From: UBA4782 sp034429195
Lineage (GTDB): Bacteria; Chloroflexota; Anaerolineae; Anaerolineales; Anaerolineaceae
DNA: 64,000 nt
NCBI GenBank assembly: GCA_034429195.1
Contig: DAOUGQ010000005.1
Coordinates: 124,001-188,000 of the forward strand
Reading direction: 5' to 3'
Shown here: piece by piece, positions 1-9,107 of the stretch
How the letters are laid out: every line of letters begins with the position of its first letter
Position numbering within the stretch: the stretch's first letter is position 1
Notes under the pieces: model-generated
Told to the model about the DNA's origin: nothing
Databases searched by the model: none
The model's input: the letters and a program-made list of their open reading frames with translations, nothing else
Position numbers and translations under genes: made by a program

Positions 1-1
1 A

Positions 2-2101
2 TGCTCAACACATGATATTGTCGGGCAGGTAGCTACCAGGGTATGGGGGAAAGAAAATCCATATCAGTCGATATGGCCTGTTATTCGTTCGATACCTTTC
101 AATATTCCACTACCAGCAGAAATCGCTGCTCTTTATGGGTGTAACAAGCTGAGTTCGGGAATACTGGTCAGCGAAAATCCCAGTGGGGAGAAAACTATTC
201 CTGATATCTTGAAGGAAGAACCGGAGTACTTCAATTCAAAGACATTCGACGCTCATGAGGCGGTGGTAGAAAAGGAGACGGTCGAGACTATTCCGGTAAT
301 TGAAACGAGCGATGCAACACAAGAGGTTGTAATCGAATGCAAGGGGGATACTACCGAAACTGAAAAACCGGAATCTTCCACCAGAGTAACAAAGGAAAGA
401 GTTATCAAGTCGGATGAGACTGTAAAATCTGTTGAAGAAGCTTTCGCCCGTCTTGCAAAACGATTGAATCAAAAGAATTTAGAGAAAGCAGATGGGCGAT
501 TCCCAATGTATATCATCCTTTCTACAAAGAAAGGGTTGAATCAACAATATGGTCCACAGACATCAGCTGTTATCGATAAGGAGATGAAACTTCTCGCAGA
601 AGCGGTCAAAGCACAGAAAACCTGGGGATCCCTGGTTTATTATCCAGATGATGCAGAAAATAACCCTAAACTAGGTCTTCCCGTCTCAAAGTCTATCGAT
701 CCGTGGGAGATAAAACTGGCTCTGGCTGATTTGGATAAGATTCTTTCTGCCAAAGGTTCAATGGTTGGAGCTGTTTTGATCGTTGGCGGAGATGAAGTAG
801 TACCTTATCACCGATTACCCAATCCAACGGATGATGGAGATACAGAAGTTTTCTCTGATAATCCATATTCCACGCTGGACTCGAACTACTTCATTCCAGA
901 ATGGCCAGTTGGCAGAATACCAGGAGAGAGGGGAAGTGATGCAAGCCTTTTGCTTTTAAAACTGCGTGAAGCTACAGCATTACATAACCCTGGAAAAAGT
1001 AAGAAAGGACTTGCAGAACAGCTTCGTCCCGGACTTGAAATCATTCAGCAGTTGATCAATTTCATTTTGTTAAAGCCATCTTACAATGGGAAAAAGAACT
1101 TTGGATATACCGCTGCTGTCTGGCAAAAGAGCTCATCATCAGTATTCAAGCAAATTGGCGAAAGCGATCAAATGCTGATCTCTCCACCTGAATATTCTGG
1201 CAGTTTCCCTGGAGAGAGGATCAATTATTCAGACCTTGGTTATTTCAACCTCCATGGGTTGATCGATAGCGGCGATTGGTATGGACAGCCTGATGCATCA
1301 GGAAGTGTTTCTGGTGTGGATTATCCTATTGCGATTAAACCAAAAGATCTGCATAAAAACAGCAAAGCGCCAGAAGTTGTTTTCTCTGAAGCATGTTATG
1401 GTGGCTATGTAAATAAAAAATCTGAAGAAGATTCACTTGCTTTAACCTTTTTGGCAATTGGCACTAAAGCTGTCGTTGGATCAACAAGCATATCATATGG
1501 TTCAGTAACAACACCACTAATCGGTGCAGACCTATTAGGTTACCTCTTCTGGAAATATTTAAAATCTGGTCTACGAGTAGGTGATTCTCTTGTAAAAGCA
1601 AAAATTGACTTTGTGAGAGAGATGAACAAACGCCAGAATTTCCTTGATGGTGAAGACCAGAAGACATTGGTGTCATTCGTTCTATATGGTGATCCGTTAG
1701 CAGTTTATAGTAATGCCCAAGCACACAATAAGAACCTGGCTCGTCAAAAAACTAAGGAAGATGTAAAAACAACATGCGACAGATATGATGAAAATGAAGA
1801 AACTGAAATCAAAATCAGCCCTGAGAAGATTCGTAAAGTCAAAGAAATGGTGGAGACTTATCTGCCTGGAATTGACCAAACAAAAGTAGTGGTCAGCAAA
1901 CAATTATTGGTGAGCGAAGTAAATAGTGCTGAAGGTACCGAACAATCACAGGAGACAAAAGAAGCAAACACGAAGAATACAGGCAAAACTGTAATTACTA
2001 TCAGTAAGCAGGTAAGGTCTTTCAATACCGTTCATCAGCATTATGCTCGAGCAACATTAGATTCAACAGGAAAAATGGTTAAACTGGCAGTATCCAGGTA
2101 A
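2..2101 (+). CDS. C25-like (caspase-fold) cysteine peptidase, 5' end outside the window
   Basis: The reading frame is open from base 2, so the gene begins before the window. A TTG at 209 could serve as a start but has no ribosome-binding site and would cut conserved sequence. The visible part resembles clan CD peptidases of the gingipain (C25) type. A GGDEVVPYHR segment and a VGRIPGERG segment precede the likely catalytic dyad: a His in NLHG (codon 1253-1255) and a Cys in FSEACYGG (codon 1394-1396). The last 130 residues are polar, rich in Lys, Glu and Thr, and look like a flexible tail. Localisation cannot be judged because the N-terminus is missing. It ends just before a strong terminator and is not cotranscribed with alaS. 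The fold is fairly sure; substrate and role are unknown. Confidence 0.7.
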   Translation, partial: CSTHDIVGQVATRVWGKENPYQSIWPVIRSIPFNIPLPAEIAALYGCNKLSSGILVSENPSGEKTIPDILKEEPEYFNSKTFDAHEAVVEKETVETIPVIETSDATQEVVIECKGDTTETEKPESSTRVTKERVIKSDETVKSVEEAFARLAKRLNQKNLEKADGRFPMYIILSTKKGLNQQYGPQTSAVIDKEMKLLAEAVKAQKTWGSLVYYPDDAENNPKLGLPVSKSIDPWEIKLALADLDKILSAKGSMVGAVLIVGGDEVVPYHRLPNPTDDGDTEVFSDNPYSTLDSNYFIPEWPVGRIPGERGSDASLLLLKLREATALHNPGKSKKGLAEQLRPGLEIIQQLINFILLKPSYNGKKNFGYTAAVWQKSSSSVFKQIGESDQMLISPPEYSGSFPGERINYSDLGYFNLHGLIDSGDWYGQPDASGSVSGVDYPIAIKPKDLHKNSKAPEVVFSEACYGGYVNKKSEEDSLALTFLAIGTKAVVGSTSISYGSVTTPLIGADLLGYLFWKYLKSGLRVGDSLVKAKIDFVREMNKRQNFLDGEDQKTLVSFVLYGDPLAVYSNAQAHNKNLARQKTKEDVKTTCDRYDENEETEIKISPEKIRKVKEMVETYLPGIDQTKVVVSKQLLVSEVNSAEGTEQSQETKEANTKNTGKTVITISKQVRSFNTVHQHYARATLDSTGKMVKLAVSR

Positions 2102-2116
2102 ATTGTATGATCCGAG

Positions 2117-2142
2117 AAAAAGGCGGCTCGCGCCGCCTTTTT
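2117..2142 (+). terminator. Intrinsic terminator after the C25-like peptidase
   Basis: An 11-bp perfect stem (AAAAAGGCGGC pairing with GCCGCCTTTTT) closes a TCGC tetraloop at 2128-2131, and the 3' arm ends in a run of T. It lies 15 bases after the stop codon and insulates alaS from the upstream gene. Confidence 0.9.
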
Positions 2143-2145
2143 TAT

Positions 2146-2174
2146 TTGCTACTATTCTCTTGTTCGCGTATAAT
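2146..2174 (+). promoter_or_regulatory. Sigma-70-type promoter of alaS
   Basis: TTGCTA at 2146-2151 and TATAAT at 2169-2174 are separated by 17 bp. The predicted leader is only about 25 nt, too short for a T-box. The ribosome-binding site AAAAGGAG ends about 5 bases before the ATG at 2205. Confidence 0.8.
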
Positions 2175-2204
2175 CTCTAGTCTACGTTTGTAAAAGGAGA
2201 ATCT

Positions 2205-4937
2205 ATGGATCACCCAGTAACTGGTGCTGAAATACGCCAATCATTTATCGATTTTTTTGTTGAAAAAGGTCACACTTTTGTCCAATCGTCTTCTCTGGTT
2301 CCAGGGGGTGATCAGACTTTGCTGTTTACCAATGCTGGGATGGTGCAATTTAAAGATGTTTTTCTGGGTACAGATAGTCGGCCTTATACACGAGCAGTTA
2401 ATTCGCAGAAGTGCATGCGTGTAGCTGGTAAACACAACGATCTGGATGAGGTCGGCAGAGATGATACCCACCATACTTTTTTTGAAATGCTGGGTAACTG
2501 GTCATTTGGTGATTATTACAAGAAAGAAGCAATTTCGTGGGCATGGGAATTATTGACAAATGTCTGGGGATTGGATAAGAGCAAACTCTGGGTTACTTGC
2601 TTCAAAGACGATAAAGGAAATATTCCTACGGATGAAGATGCCGCGAAGTACTGGAGTCAACAAGTGGGGATCGACCCTTCTCATATCCTGTTTTTTGGCA
2701 GGAAGGAAAATTTCTGGGAAATGGCTGAAGTTGGCCCATGTGGACCATGTAGCGAAATTCATATTGATCTGGGCCAAGCGTTTTGTAACAAGCAAGGACA
2801 ACCAGGACATGTTTGTGGTGTAAATGGAGATTGCAAGCGATTTACTGAATTGTGGAATCTCGTTTTTATTCAATATAACCGACGAAATGAGAATGATCTT
2901 GATCCATTGCCTGCAACTCATGTGGATACTGGTATGGGATTGGAACGTATCGTTTCTGTCATGCAAAAAGTGTATTCTAATTATCGAACTGATCTGTTGA
3001 TGCCCCTTATTGAGAAAGTATGCGAGCTTTCAGGACAATCAAAAAACCAGATGGAAGCCAACTTTACACCATACCGGGTTATTGCTGACCATGCCAGAGC
3101 AGCAGCTTTTCTTATTGCTGATGGAGTGGTTCCTGGTAATACTGGTCGAAATTATATTTGCCGCATGATCATTCGTCGAGCGAGCCGTTTTGGTGGAAAG
3201 TTAGGTTTGAATAAACCTTTTTTGGCGCAAATCGCTAAAGTAGTCGTTGAGAATTACGGCAAAGCTTATCCAGAATTAGTAAAAAATGAGCAAGCAATTT
3301 GTGACAGTATTACAAGGGAAGAAAAAAGATTCCACAGAACGATTGAAGCAGGTATGGAACGCCTGGATGAATTGATGGAAACGGTTAAACAATCCGGTAA
3401 AACTGTTCTTCCTGGGGATAAGTTATTCGATCTGTATGCTACGCATGGTCTCCCGCTTGAACTCAGTCGGGATATCGCTCTTGAGCATGATATAACTGTT
3501 GATGAAGAAGGTTTCAGAAATGCCATGGAAGAACATCGAAATGCATCAGGCGCGGGTAAGGCATTTGGTCCTCTGGGTGGTGAAGAGGTTGACCTTTTCC
3601 GCGAGGTGATTGAAGATCTTATTGAGAGGAAAGAGTTGGCTGATACGGGCGTCCATTACGATCCCTATTCCCGAACGGAGGTTACCGTGCCTGTACTTGC
3701 TTTGTTCAGGGACGGGCAACGAGTACATTGCGCATCCAAAGGTTCTCATGTAGATATTCTCGTTTCAGATACTTGTTTCTACATTGAATCGGGCGGACAG
3801 GTATCTGACCAGGGTAAGTACGTCTCTACAGGCAAGTGGTTAGTGCAGATCGACGATGTACGCCGTCCTGCAGCTGGTGCAATTGTTCACAGTGGTGTTG
3901 TTCTTTCTGGAGAGATCTGCGAAGGAGACACAGGTCAGTTGTGTGTTGATATCGACCGACGACGTGACATTATGAGAAATCATACCGCCACACATTTGCT
4001 TCATGCAGCCCTGCACAAAGTGCTGGGAGAACACGCCAGGCAAGCTGGTTCATTGGTTGCGCCTGATAAATTAAGATTTGATTTTACTCACCCTGAAGCA
4101 ATGACTGCTGACCAGATACATAAGGTTCAGGATATTGTTAATGAAGAAATTCTGCATGGGCTTCAGGTTCACTTTGAAAGTAAACCTTTAGCAATTGCTA
4201 TCAACGAAGGAGCAATGGCACTTTTTGGTGAAAAATATGGGGATGTTGTTCGAACGATCACCATACCTGAGGGGGATGCGAATTTCTCTTATGAGTTATG
4301 TGGTGGAACGCATGTAACTACAACTAATGAAATTGGTTTATTTTTAATCATCAGCGAAGGAAGCGCTGCTGCTGGAATCAGGCGTATCGAAGCAGTCACT
4401 GGAAGGGTAGCATATGAGGTTGCCAGGAATAGGTTGCGGACATTGGAGCATGCCGCACAAATCTTGGATGCTAAAGTAGAAGATGTCCCCGAAAGAGTTA
4501 CTCATATTTTAGATCAATTGGACGATCGGAAAAAGGAAAATGCTCAACTACAACAGGAAATGGCACTCAATGATTTCCGTGATAAACTGAATAATGTTCA
4601 GGTGATTGGAGATGTCCACGTTCTGGCGCTACACATCAAACATGCCAATGCTGATATTTTGCGTCAGATGACTGATCGTTTTCGCGATAAGGTAAAAAGT
4701 GGTATTGTTGTTTTAGGTACGGTACAGGATAATCGTCCATTGATCATTGCTGCAGTGACCGATGATATTGTAAAGCGTGGTATTAGTGCAAATGACCTCG
4801 TGAAAGCAATTGCCCCTACAATTGGTGGCAGTGGGGGCGGTAGGCCTAACATGGCTCAAGCAGGCGGGAAGGATCCTTCTCGTATGGATGAGGCTTTGCA
4901 ACTTGTTTATGACAAACTACGTAAAGAATTGATGTAG
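2205..4937 (+). CDS. alaS: Alanyl-tRNA synthetase
   Basis: Charges tRNA-Ala with alanine in the cytoplasm and edits mischarged Ser or Gly. At 910 residues it is slightly longer than E. coli AlaRS (876). The class II catalytic domain starts with the LFTNAGMVQFKD segment (about residues 41-52). A Cys-rich insert, GPCGPCSE to CGVNGDC, is typical of bacterial AlaRS. The editing domain keeps its zinc ligands HTATHLLH (about 597-604) and CGGTH (about 701-705). The C-terminal C-Ala domain ends in a Gly-rich GGSGGGRPNMAQAGG element. No disruption is seen. It has its own promoter and is separated by a terminator from the gene before it. Confidence 0.98.
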   Translation: MDHPVTGAEIRQSFIDFFVEKGHTFVQSSSLVPGGDQTLLFTNAGMVQFKDVFLGTDSRPYTRAVNSQKCMRVAGKHNDLDEVGRDDTHHTFFEMLGNWSFGDYYKKEAISWAWELLTNVWGLDKSKLWVTCFKDDKGNIPTDEDAAKYWSQQVGIDPSHILFFGRKENFWEMAEVGPCGPCSEIHIDLGQAFCNKQGQPGHVCGVNGDCKRFTELWNLVFIQYNRRNENDLDPLPATHVDTGMGLERIVSVMQKVYSNYRTDLLMPLIEKVCELSGQSKNQMEANFTPYRVIADHARAAAFLIADGVVPGNTGRNYICRMIIRRASRFGGKLGLNKPFLAQIAKVVVENYGKAYPELVKNEQAICDSITREEKRFHRTIEAGMERLDELMETVKQSGKTVLPGDKLFDLYATHGLPLELSRDIALEHDITVDEEGFRNAMEEHRNASGAGKAFGPLGGEEVDLFREVIEDLIERKELADTGVHYDPYSRTEVTVPVLALFRDGQRVHCASKGSHVDILVSDTCFYIESGGQVSDQGKYVSTGKWLVQIDDVRRPAAGAIVHSGVVLSGEICEGDTGQLCVDIDRRRDIMRNHTATHLLHAALHKVLGEHARQAGSLVAPDKLRFDFTHPEAMTADQIHKVQDIVNEEILHGLQVHFESKPLAIAINEGAMALFGEKYGDVVRTITIPEGDANFSYELCGGTHVTTTNEIGLFLIISEGSAAAGIRRIEAVTGRVAYEVARNRLRTLEHAAQILDAKVEDVPERVTHILDQLDDRKKENAQLQQEMALNDFRDKLNNVQVIGDVHVLALHIKHANADILRQMTDRFRDKVKSGIVVLGTVQDNRPLIIAAVTDDIVKRGISANDLVKAIAPTIGGSGGGRPNMAQAGGKDPSRMDEALQLVYDKLRKELM

Positions 4938-4940
4938 GGC

Positions 4941-5456
4941 TTATTCCGAAAGTGCACTGACCAATTCTTTACAGAAAAATGGAATATCGGCAACTACCCG
5001 ACCCCAGACGATGTTCTTGCTGCGGAAGGCGGGCATGTTATGCCATTCGGCACCAGCATTGATGAGGTCATCTTTTATCCCTTCACTGCCTACTGCTTTG
5101 TGACCTTCAACAATTCCAGCGCTGATGCCAACAAGCCCTGCATGGCAAATCATGCCAATGATCTTTCCTTGATCGTACATGGTTCTCACAATGTACTTAA
5201 CATTTTCGTATCTGCGAAGTTTATCTGGCGCCCAGCCTCCAGGAATGACAACGGCATCGAATTCATCAGGATTCACGTTGTCAAAAGTCAGATCGCTCAG
5301 GGCAACTATACCCTGCTTCCCTTTATAGACTTCTTTTGCCTTTTTGCCAGCGATGATCACCTGATGACCTTCTTCTTGTAAACGCATCAGGGGCACCCAG
5401 AATTCAAGGTCTTCAAAATCCTGTGCAATTAAAAAAAGAACTAATTTTGGAATCAT
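4941..5456 (-). CDS. DJ-1/PfpI family protein
   Basis: A 171-residue member of the class I glutamine amidotransferase-like fold, closest in layout to PfpI/YhbO proteins (proteases, deglycases or chaperones; activity is disputed in the family). Visible signatures are the N-terminal KLVLFLIAQDFEDLEFW with the conserved Glu, a VVIPGGWAPDKLR segment, and the nucleophile elbow ICHAGLVG with Cys followed by His. The ATG at 5456 is preferred over a start at 5504, because the longer version runs into a terminator hairpin and carries an unconserved leader. It converges on alaS with only 3 bases between the stop codons and no terminator between them. Confidence 0.88.
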   Translation of the reverse strand: MIPKLVLFLIAQDFEDLEFWVPLMRLQEEGHQVIIAGKKAKEVYKGKQGIVALSDLTFDNVNPDEFDAVVIPGGWAPDKLRRYENVKYIVRTMYDQGKIIGMICHAGLVGISAGIVEGHKAVGSEGIKDDLINAGAEWHNMPAFRSKNIVWGRVVADIPFFCKELVSALSE

Positions 5457-5496
5457 AATATCATACCTGTAGAATAAGATACCCCAATGATAATTG

Positions 5497-5521
5497 AAAA
5501 ACACCCTTTTGGGGTGTTTTT
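5497..5521 (-). terminator. Terminator after the Flp pilin gene
   Basis: A 10-bp perfect stem (AAAAACACCC with GGGTGTTTTT) has a 5-base loop at 5507-5511. Reading on the minus strand it lies 12 bases past the pilin stop codon and is followed by a T-rich run. It separates the abundant-type pilin transcript from the PfpI gene. Confidence 0.8.
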
Positions 5522-5532
5522 CGTTATTGTTA

Positions 5533-5679
5533 TTAGATACTACTTATTATGTTACTGTAAGTTGCCCCCAGTTGATCGCCAAAAATTGAAAGAATGACGA
5601 TAACTACTAAAGCGATTAAAATAATAATTAATGCATATTCAACTAATCCTTGACCTGGCTCAACTTTTTGGACAGTCAA
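5533..5679 (-). CDS. Flp/Fap-type type IVb pilin, 48 residues
   Basis: A very small gene. The product begins MTVQKVEPGQGLVEYAL and continues into a single 20-residue hydrophobic helix (about residues 15-34), then a short polar tail ending NIISSI. The pattern Gly9 | Gln10...Glu14, with Glu at +5 after the predicted prepilin cleavage site, is the hallmark of Flp pilins, the main subunit of Tad pili. The start is TTG at 5679, with a strong AGGAGG at 5689-5694 nine bases upstream; no ATG exists in this frame. It has its own promoter and terminator, so it is a monocistronic unit. None of the Tad assembly genes (cpaA prepilin peptidase, cpaF ATPase, tadB/C) is in this window. Confidence 0.85.
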   Translation of the reverse strand: MTVQKVEPGQGLVEYALIIILIALVVIVILSIFGDQLGATYSNIISSI

Positions 5680-5718
5680 TGCTTCTCACCTCCTAACTTT
5701 ATTGGAGTATATAAAAAT

Positions 5719-5746
5719 ATTATAGGAAAATTAGAAAAAAAAGCAA
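5719..5746 (-). promoter_or_regulatory. Promoter of the Flp pilin gene
   Basis: On the minus strand TTGCTT (5746-5741) and TATAAT (5724-5719) are 16 bp apart, giving a leader of about 35 nt before the TTG start. Confidence 0.7.
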
Positions 5747-5793
5747 CTATTAAAGGTAATCCTTACAGAAAATTAATACTCGAACAAGTTTGT

Positions 5794-7119
5794 TTACAGT
5801 AATTTTGCGGTTAAATCATGCACCAATGCACCAGTAATCTGTGCATTTACCAGGGTTCCTGGTTCCACTTTTTCATCCAAAAAGACAAGGCCATCAATTT
5901 CAGGTGCGTCTCTGAATGTACGACCGATAGAATGAGTATCGTCGGTACCTTCTATCAGAACCCGCATGGATTTTCCCACCCATTTTTGATTAAGCTTCAA
6001 TGAAATATCTTGCTGCATCATCATCAATCGTTCGACTCTATCTGCTTTTTCTTCTTCAGAAATCGGATCGCCATACTTTTCACTGGCAGTGCCTTTTTCA
6101 AATGAAAATGGGAAAACGCCAACTCGATCGAATTTCACTTCTGAAATGAAATCCAATAGTGTCTGGAATTCTCTTTCGGTTTCACCAGGGTATCCCACAA
6201 TAAATGTTGTACGAATTGCCAGATCAGGCATGGCTTTTCTCATTTTTTCGATTGTCTGGATAGTCTGATCGATATTTGAAGGACGCTGCATTTTCTTGAG
6301 TATTCCCGGATCTGCATGTTGTAGGGGGATATCAAGGTAGTGAAGCATTTGGGGTAATGATGCCATCCTATTGATGAGACGATCGGTAACAAATCCAGGA
6401 TATGCGTATAGGATGCGAATCCAGGGAATTAGTGGGGCTTTCTCACAAATATGATCAATTAGAGTAGTTAAGCCGTCTCTCATACCAAGGTCTGAACCGT
6501 AATCTGTAGTATCTTGAGCGATTAGGTTAATTTCCTTAATGTTCATTTGCTGCAAAAATTGTACATCATTCAAGATATTATCGATGGGGCGACTAACATT
6601 TTTCCCTTTGATCAGTGGAATGGCGCAAAAAGCGCATAAGCGGCGGCAGCCATCAGCAATTTTCAAATAAGCACTCGCACCCTGCAAAGAAACACGCGCA
6701 AGATTTTTATAATCCATGCGAAGGGACGTTTCTGGGATATTGAATCTTTGTACTGGGGGATTTCCTGCTCGAAAATCAGCAATATAGGATGCAATATCCA
6801 TCCAATTTCTTGTTCCAATTATGCCATCTATTCCCTTGACTTGATCTAGCAAATGAGCGCCATATCTCTGTGGAAGACATCCTGTAGCAATCAATAATTG
6901 ATCGCTTTTCTTCTTAGCAGACAGGTTTTTTAATTCTGCAATCGATTCTTCTCTGGCTGGAGCGATGAAACCGCAGGTATTTACGATCAAAAAACGAGCT
7001 TGCGATGGTTTTAAAACTGGCACCATTCCATCATTGATTAAAAGTGCTGCCATGGAATCTGCATCAACACTATTCTTAGCGCAACCCAACGAAATGAGAT
7101 AAAAAGTATTTTCTTTCAT
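5794..7119 (-). CDS. rimO: Ribosomal protein S12 methylthiotransferase RimO
   Basis: A radical-SAM enzyme that methylthiolates Asp88 (E. coli numbering) of ribosomal protein S12. At 441 residues it matches the usual length. The N-terminal MTTase domain begins YLISLGCAKNSVD and holds the Cys ligands of the auxiliary Fe-S cluster. The radical-SAM motif CRRLCAFC (about residues 158-165) is followed by AIPLIKG, which favours RimO over MiaB. The last 60 or so residues fit a TRAM domain. It is the third gene of the rplI operon, 9 bases after the RodZ-like gene. The pairing with rplI puts two ribosome-related genes on one transcript. Confidence 0.95.
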   Translation of the reverse strand: MKENTFYLISLGCAKNSVDADSMAALLINDGMVPVLKPSQARFLIVNTCGFIAPAREESIAELKNLSAKKKSDQLLIATGCLPQRYGAHLLDQVKGIDGIIGTRNWMDIASYIADFRAGNPPVQRFNIPETSLRMDYKNLARVSLQGASAYLKIADGCRRLCAFCAIPLIKGKNVSRPIDNILNDVQFLQQMNIKEINLIAQDTTDYGSDLGMRDGLTTLIDHICEKAPLIPWIRILYAYPGFVTDRLINRMASLPQMLHYLDIPLQHADPGILKKMQRPSNIDQTIQTIEKMRKAMPDLAIRTTFIVGYPGETEREFQTLLDFISEVKFDRVGVFPFSFEKGTASEKYGDPISEEEKADRVERLMMMQQDISLKLNQKWVGKSMRVLIEGTDDTHSIGRTFRDAPEIDGLVFLDEKVEPGTLVNAQITGALVHDLTAKLL

Positions 7120-7128
7120 GTAAACTTC

Positions 7129-8535
7129 TTAAGGAATATAAGGTGTAACTGTGGGTGTAAATATTGGTGTGGGCTGCAGGGTGGGTGTACTGGTAACTGC
7201 GGGTGTATTTGTTGAGGTGGGTAGTGGGGCAATTGTTGGTGTGATTATGCCTGATATGTCAAATGTCAGATGTAGTACTTCGCCAGTGTCGCCTGATATG
7301 CCCAAATCCCGTTCGTTAAAAATTATTTGAATGGAGGATGCATCACCTGTTGTTAGTTCTAGAGATTTAGTGGCATAAAAGGGATAAGCATTCCCTGGAG
7401 TGATCCTACCATTAAAAACTTCTTTACCATCTGCCGTGATTTTTAACCAGGCGCGCTGACGAGCAATGATCGAAACTTGAATTGGAGATCCCTCATTGCC
7501 TTGCTGGGTTGCCTCAACAAGTTGCGTGGTGACAGGAACCACAATAGATCCATCATCAGGATGCATTGTTGAGATGTCTGTTTGCATTACTGCAGTTTCA
7601 AATGGCTTAGCAGCACTCTCTTCAGTATTCAAGAGAATTTCTGAGATTGATATTGGTGTTTCAATGGTATCTGCTTTACGATAACGAGAAACACTGATTG
7701 CAGCCCAGATTGCAAAGCCAAGTAGAACAAGAATGACACTACCACTGATTAAAAGATCGGCACTCAGGAACCTGGACCATTTCCCAGCATGTTTGAGAAG
7801 AGTTTTCGTATGAGGGGGTAATCCCCTATTATCTGTAGCGATCATTGCCTGTCGACGAGCTTGCAATCCCTCAGCAAATTCCAGCAAAATATTATCAATA
7901 TCCAATCCTAAGAATTTTGCGTAATTACTGAGCATTCCCTGACATTGAACTCGTGAAGGGATGTCATCAATTCTTCCTTCTTCAAGCGCTTTCAGGTAAT
8001 ATTCACGCACATGAAGGAATTTTTCGATGTCTTTAAACTGGAGATGAAGAATCTCTCTTCGTTCTTTTAGCTTTTTACCCAATTGCTGAAAGTGCCAATC
8101 TGCAGCATGCATTCCATTCGATAAAAATTCTTGTTGAGAAATCTCATGTACTTCGAATACTTCATGTAATTGGTCGTCTGAAGTATTAGTATCAGAATTA
8201 ATTTTTTCTAATTGTGTTTCTTGGGAGGATGTATGTTGAGGAATTTCAGTTTTTGTTTTTGTCTCATCTACCTCAAGGATTGGAGAAGCTGAAGTTTGCG
8301 GTGATATGATCCCATCCCATTGATCCAGCAAAGGTTGAATTTCAAGGTTGAGATAACCCGCGTATAATCTAAGGAATCCCTTTGCCTGCACTTTGGAAGG
8401 CAATTGATCACGATCATCAGCTTCGAGAGCGAGTAAATAATCAGGCTTTATATGCGTAGAAAAAGCGGCTTGCTCAATCGTAAGCCGCTTTTGTTCGCGA
8501 GCTTTGCGTAATTGCTCACCTATCGAGCTATACAT
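7129..8535 (-). CDS. RodZ-like membrane protein with two Cro/C1-type HTH domains
   Basis: 468 residues. A first RodZ-type helix-turn-helix occupies about residues 4-72 and a second about 150-225, separated by a polar linker. One transmembrane helix follows (about 260-283, ISGSVILVLLGFAIWAAISV). The periplasmic part carries a DUF4115-type beta domain (about 352-430, IARQRAWLKITADGKEVFNG), and the tail is a Thr/Pro-rich repeat ending TPTVTPYIP. RodZ links MreB filaments to the cell-wall elongation machinery; usual RodZ has a single HTH, so the duplication is notable. The start has no clear ribosome-binding site and lies 17 bases after rplI, suggesting translational coupling. Confidence 0.82.
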   Translation of the reverse strand: MYSSIGEQLRKAREQKRLTIEQAAFSTHIKPDYLLALEADDRDQLPSKVQAKGFLRLYAGYLNLEIQPLLDQWDGIISPQTSASPILEVDETKTKTEIPQHTSSQETQLEKINSDTNTSDDQLHEVFEVHEISQQEFLSNGMHAADWHFQQLGKKLKERREILHLQFKDIEKFLHVREYYLKALEEGRIDDIPSRVQCQGMLSNYAKFLGLDIDNILLEFAEGLQARRQAMIATDNRGLPPHTKTLLKHAGKWSRFLSADLLISGSVILVLLGFAIWAAISVSRYRKADTIETPISISEILLNTEESAAKPFETAVMQTDISTMHPDDGSIVVPVTTQLVEATQQGNEGSPIQVSIIARQRAWLKITADGKEVFNGRITPGNAYPFYATKSLELTTGDASSIQIIFNERDLGISGDTGEVLHLTFDISGIITPTIAPLPTSTNTPAVTSTPTLQPTPIFTPTVTPYIP

Positions 8536-8552
8536 CGCAAAACTTAGTGAAA

Positions 8553-9098
8553 TTATTCTTTGGCATCATCCGTTGCGGCAGAATCAACAACGGGTGATTC
8601 TTCTGCAGCAACTTCCGATTCACTGGTCTTCTGCAAGGAGGCAGGCAATTCACCTTCTCGGTAGACAATGACCTTAACTTTTGGATTAAGATCCATGGTA
8701 AGTCGGACAGTTGCTGTGTACTCGCCAAGAGATCGAATTGGTTCACATTCGATCTGGTGGCGATTGATCTTTGTGATGCCTAATTTTGTATTAATTGCAT
8801 CTGCAACCATCTGAGTGGTAATCGAGCCATAAAGCTTTCCAGTTTCTCCTGCTTTCCCAGCAAAACCGAAAACCAAACCATTTACCTGATCAGATAAGCC
8901 ACTGAGCTCGTTATTCAACTCTGCGCGTTGAATAGTAGCTTTCTGGCGAATACGTTCAACCTGTTTTAAGGCACCAGCAGTAGCTAAAACAGCAAGACCT
9001 TGTGGTAGAAGGAAATTACGTCCAAATCCATCTGCAACTTTCTTTACATCACCAGCACGCCCCAGTTTATAAACATCTTTTACAAGCAATACTTTCAT
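8553..9098 (-). CDS. rplI: 50S ribosomal protein L9
   Basis: 181 residues; the usual length is about 150. The N-terminal domain MKVLLVKDVYKLGRAGDV..VADGFGRNFLLPQGLA is the L9 signature. A long connecting helix (about 42-75) and the C-terminal rRNA-binding domain (to about 150) follow. About 30 extra C-terminal residues, rich in Glu, Ala, Ser and Asp, form an acidic tail not present in most L9 proteins. It is the first gene of the minus-strand operon with the RodZ-like gene and rimO. The ribosome-binding site AGGAAAGGG sits inside a small predicted hairpin in the leader. Confidence 0.97.
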   Translation of the reverse strand: MKVLLVKDVYKLGRAGDVKKVADGFGRNFLLPQGLAVLATAGALKQVERIRQKATIQRAELNNELSGLSDQVNGLVFGFAGKAGETGKLYGSITTQMVADAINTKLGITKINRHQIECEPIRSLGEYTATVRLTMDLNPKVKVIVYREGELPASLQKTSESEVAAEESPVVDSAATDDAKE

Positions 9099-9107
9099 GA
9101 TCTAAGC

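Noticed and set aside
2175..2204. T-box or other riboswitch before alaS
   Set aside because: The predicted leader is about 25-30 nt, too short to fold a riboswitch.
7131..7240. Tandem nucleotide repeat at the 3' end of the RodZ-like gene
   Set aside because: It encodes the Thr/Pro-rich protein tail; units are irregular and the frame is kept, so it is ordinary low-complexity coding sequence.
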